Under the pieces are notes generated by a model. The model was not told the origin of the DNA. It searched no databases and was given only the letters and a program-made list of their open reading frames with translations. From contig JBBCGS010000005.1 in NCBI GenBank assembly GCA_037200125.1, positions 682,001-746,000 on the forward strand: 64,000 bases of DNA, written 5' to 3'. Positions 61,747 through 64,000 of this stretch are shown here, in pieces. The position numbers and the translations under genes are program-made. Origin of the DNA: JADGHX01 sp037200125. Its GTDB lineage: Bacteria; Pseudomonadota; Gammaproteobacteria; Steroidobacterales; Steroidobacteraceae. Within the stretch, counting starts at the first letter, position 1, and every line of letters starts with the position of its first letter.

Positions 61747-63699
61747 ATGAGGTCGGTTACGAAGGCTCGCAAAGCAGCGGCCGCCGGATTCCTGGTAGCC
61801 ATGGGACTCGCAGTAACAGGTCTGCCCGCGCAAGGGCCGCGCAAGACCGGTGGACAGGGATGCGTCGATTACTCGAACGACATCGCCGGGTGCCAGCCTT
61901 CGACGTTCGCAACGCCGACGGGCCGGATCCCGTCGCGCCGGGTGGGCAAGGACGGCAAGATCAACGCCAAATCCTCGGAAGCCGAGGCCAGGGCGGGAGC
62001 GGCACGCGTCGAGCAGGCTCTGCATCTCTTTCGAAACATCGAGCCGGTCCACTGGGTCGCCACCGTGCCCTCGGTCAAGGACCCCGCGACGGGGGACTGG
62101 ACGGGCGGCGACCTCGACGCGATGGGCGATGCGCGCGGTCTCGGCATCGCCGGCAGCTGCCTCTTCGTCGGCCACGAGAACGGCCTCGGGCAGAAGCACG
62201 GCATCAACATCTTCCGGATCCAGCCGAACCCGGCGAAGGCACCCCCGGTTCAGGTCGGTGAGATTGCCGCCCTCGCCCAGGGCGATCAGGGCTTCGACGA
62301 CCGCGAGCTGCGCTCGCTCGTCTACACCACTTCAGACGGCCAGGAGCGCCAGATCCTGGTTCGCAACGGCGGCACGCAGTCGATCGGGCGCGAGCTCGTC
62401 TACGACATCGACCTGAACACCTGCCTCGTGAAGTCGACCAGCGGCGTGTACGACTTCGGCGGCCAATCCCACGAGTTCTATCTGTGGCACGACCCCGCCA
62501 ATCCAAACCGCGTGCTCGTCTACATGACGATCTGGACGCCGGCCGTGCCGGACCCGCATGACGCGAGCCTGCGCGTGGCCGACCTGTACGTCATGGCGAT
62601 CACGGACGAGAAGAGCGGCGAAATCCTGAAAGAACCCCGGATCGACGCGACCTTCACGCTGCAGGATGCCGGCGGCCCCCGCATCAACGAAAAACCCGAT
62701 GCGACCGGTCTCTACTCGGATGGCCGCTTCATCGACTACTCGATCAACAAGGACCTGTGGGGTACGCCCGGCGCCCTGAACAAGACCGAGCAGAACAAGC
62801 TGCATTCCATTTCGATCTCGAATGATGGCGAGCGCGGGTATGTGGCGGGCACCACCTCGGGGTTCTACGTGCTCAACACGGAAGCGATCGCTCACCACTC
62901 CGATGCGGAGCTCGCGGCCGGCAAGGCCGGTTGCAACCCGCACACGACAATCGTAGCGAACGACGCGGGCATCGACGCCTCGAAGCTGCCGGCGCTCGCG
63001 AACGACTGCGTGCACATGGTCGTGAACGACGATCCCGGCATGAAGGTCTATCTGGCCTCCAATGCGCCCCCGGAAGCGAAGCTCGAGCGCTACGTGATGC
63101 TGGAGATGCGCTCACGGTTCGACGTGTATCCGCCGTTCAACGCGATCCCGACGGGCACGCACAGCGCGGTTCTGATTCCCGACCGTCCGGCGCTGGTGAG
63201 AGGCAACACCAAGGGACGCCCGGCTTACGTGTGGCTCAGCGACGAGAACTTCGGCGGCTGCCCGCTCAATTATGCGAGAGTCGTCTCCGTCGAAGCGGAA
63301 GCGTTCCCGGCGATGATTGGCGCCTTCGCCATCCCGGACAACCAGCTCGAAAACTGCCTGAAGCAACCGATCACCGAGCCCGACGGTGTCACGCGCCGCC
63401 GGCCGATCCCGCAGCAGAACCACAACCCCACCGTGTTCAAGAACCTCGTATTCAATACGTGGTACGGCCATGGGCTGCGCGTCATCGATATCTCGAACCC
63501 GATGACGCCGCGGGAGATCGGGCACGCGCTGCCCGTGCCTCAAGGCATTGCCAGAACGTATCCGGTGTTCAAGGATGGCCTGATCTACTGGACCGACAAT
63601 CGAACCGGCCTGCACGTAGCGAAGTACACGGGCCCTTATGCCGATGAGATACCGACCAAGGACATCTACGAGGGCAATGCCACGAGCCCCCATCGCTGA
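61747..63699 (+). CDS. exported LVIVD-repeat-like beta-propeller protein
   Basis: Secreted protein of 650 residues. The start at 61747 (MRSVTKARKAAAAG) has GGGGAGG upstream; a signal peptide ends near LPAQG. Repeats matching the LVIVD type are scattered through the chain (GLGIAGSCLFVGHENGLGQK, HSISISNDGERGYVAGT, and near the end YGHGLRVIDISNPMTPREIG), so a beta-propeller is likely. The mature part contains paired cysteines, CVDYSNDIAGC and others. LVIVD proteins are common in Bacteroidetes and proteobacteria as secreted proteins of unknown function. The next gene overlaps its last 23 bases. Confidence 0.8.
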   Translation: MRSVTKARKAAAAGFLVAMGLAVTGLPAQGPRKTGGQGCVDYSNDIAGCQPSTFATPTGRIPSRRVGKDGKINAKSSEAEARAGAARVEQALHLFRNIEPVHWVATVPSVKDPATGDWTGGDLDAMGDARGLGIAGSCLFVGHENGLGQKHGINIFRIQPNPAKAPPVQVGEIAALAQGDQGFDDRELRSLVYTTSDGQERQILVRNGGTQSIGRELVYDIDLNTCLVKSTSGVYDFGGQSHEFYLWHDPANPNRVLVYMTIWTPAVPDPHDASLRVADLYVMAITDEKSGEILKEPRIDATFTLQDAGGPRINEKPDATGLYSDGRFIDYSINKDLWGTPGALNKTEQNKLHSISISNDGERGYVAGTTSGFYVLNTEAIAHHSDAELAAGKAGCNPHTTIVANDAGIDASKLPALANDCVHMVVNDDPGMKVYLASNAPPEAKLERYVMLEMRSRFDVYPPFNAIPTGTHSAVLIPDRPALVRGNTKGRPAYVWLSDENFGGCPLNYARVVSVEAEAFPAMIGAFAIPDNQLENCLKQPITEPDGVTRRRPIPQQNHNPTVFKNLVFNTWYGHGLRVIDISNPMTPREIGHALPVPQGIARTYPVFKDGLIYWTDNRTGLHVAKYTGPYADEIPTKDIYEGNATSPHR

Positions 63700-64000
63700 A
63701 CGCAAGGGTTCCGGTTCCGCTTTCACGCTCGATCGCCGCCGGTTGCTGCGTGCACTGGCGGCGGGCGCCATGGCCGGCTCGGCGTTCTTCGAAACGCCGG
63801 CGCGCGCCAAAGATGCGCCTGACGAGGAAATCGCGTGGGTCTGCCCCATGCACGCGTCGTACACCTCGACGACGGCCGGCACTTGTCCCATATGCGGCAT
63901 GACCCTCGTTCAGACGAGGCCGTACGACACGCGCGACTACCGGCTCGAGTTCCGCACCGAGCCCGCGCAGGTTCATCCGGGCGAGAAGGTCACACTCTTC
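63677..64000 (+). CDS. Tat-exported protein with heavy-metal-binding domain (partial at window end)
   Basis: Incomplete gene; 108 residues lie in the window. The ATG at 63677 overlaps the upstream gene by 23 nt in a different frame. DRRRLLRALAAG is a Tat motif, with cleavage near ARAKD. Next comes a heavy-metal-binding domain: WVCPMHASYTSTTAGT followed by CPICGMTL, the CPMH-x-CPxCGM pattern of copper and zinc efflux accessory proteins. The following RLEFRTEPAQVHPGEKVTL begins a YtkA/FixH-like beta domain. Function is probably metal binding in the periplasm. Confidence 0.8.
   Translation, partial: MPRAPIAERKGSGSAFTLDRRRLLRALAAGAMAGSAFFETPARAKDAPDEEIAWVCPMHASYTSTTAGTCPICGMTLVQTRPYDTRDYRLEFRTEPAQVHPGEKVTLF

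Noticed and set aside
1..64000. tRNA, rRNA, riboswitch, insertion sequence or phage genes
   Set aside because: None recognised when reading both strands; no transposase, integrase or attachment-site duplication was seen. A covariance-model search would be needed to exclude small RNAs.

Overview
The window is GC-rich (by eye in the mid-60s percent), densely packed chromosomal DNA from a Gram-negative bacterium. A 1112-residue TonB-dependent receptor, Tat and Sec signal peptides, lipoproteins, a gammaproteobacterial-style RlmE/FtsJ and KatG all fit a proteobacterium. The many exported orphan families (DUF1592/DUF1552 pairs, exported ankyrin proteins, SnoaL-like repeats, SMP-30 proteins, metallo-beta-lactamase-fold enzymes) recall Steroidobacter/Povalibacter-type gammaproteobacteria, but that placement is an inference from gene content. 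I saw no rRNA, tRNA, insertion sequence, phage gene or CRISPR array.

Layout. 1-6.5 kb: plus-strand operon of a DUF1592 haem-c-like protein, a Tat-exported DUF1552 protein, an MBL-fold enzyme and an exported ankyrin protein. 6.5-9.5 kb: housekeeping genes (rlmE, an FAD dehydrogenase, a SpoU/TrmH methyltransferase). 9.5-12 kb: a LuxR-VOC fusion, a NYN-domain nuclease with a small upstream ORF and hairpin, and decayed sequence. 12-21 kb, minus strand: two large proteins, each with three SnoaL-like domains, flanking a MetE-like / MFS / amidohydrolase operon and a sulfatase-modifying-factor-like lipoprotein. 21-26.6 kb, minus strand: a second ankyrin-DUF1592-DUF1552 operon in a different gene order. 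26.7-32.9 kb: a Tat-exported haloacetate-dehalogenase-like enzyme, a SYLF protein, a carboxylesterase pseudogene, a methyltransferase and a cardiolipin synthase. 33-35.2 kb: katG with an OxyR-like upstream site. 35.4-53 kb: many small catabolic units (alpha/beta hydrolases, SMP-30, SDR, epoxide hydrolase, GMC oxidoreductase, glycolate-oxidase-like and TauD-like oxidases) with local AraC and IclR regulators. 53-64 kb: a DUF899 pseudogene, an exported MBL enzyme, a Tat-exported enolase-superfamily enzyme, the TonB receptor with a 2OG-Fe(II) oxygenase, an LVIVD-like protein and the start of a heavy-metal-binding Tat protein.

Taken together the window looks like an accessory catabolic and envelope region: an outer-membrane receptor, many secreted hydrolases, oxidases and lactonases, one MFS transporter, and local regulators with recognisable operators. 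The best candidate for an undescribed system is the duplicated exported cassette ankyrin + DUF1592 (two CxxCH motifs) + Tat-exported DUF1552. Secondary candidates are the triple-SnoaL proteins and the exported dehalogenase-like enzyme. Several broken genes (carboxylesterase, DUF899, a probable RidA remnant, membrane-protein remnants) show that gene loss is active here. Start codons were reassigned for many genes on ribosome-binding-site and signal-peptide evidence, including three TTG starts.
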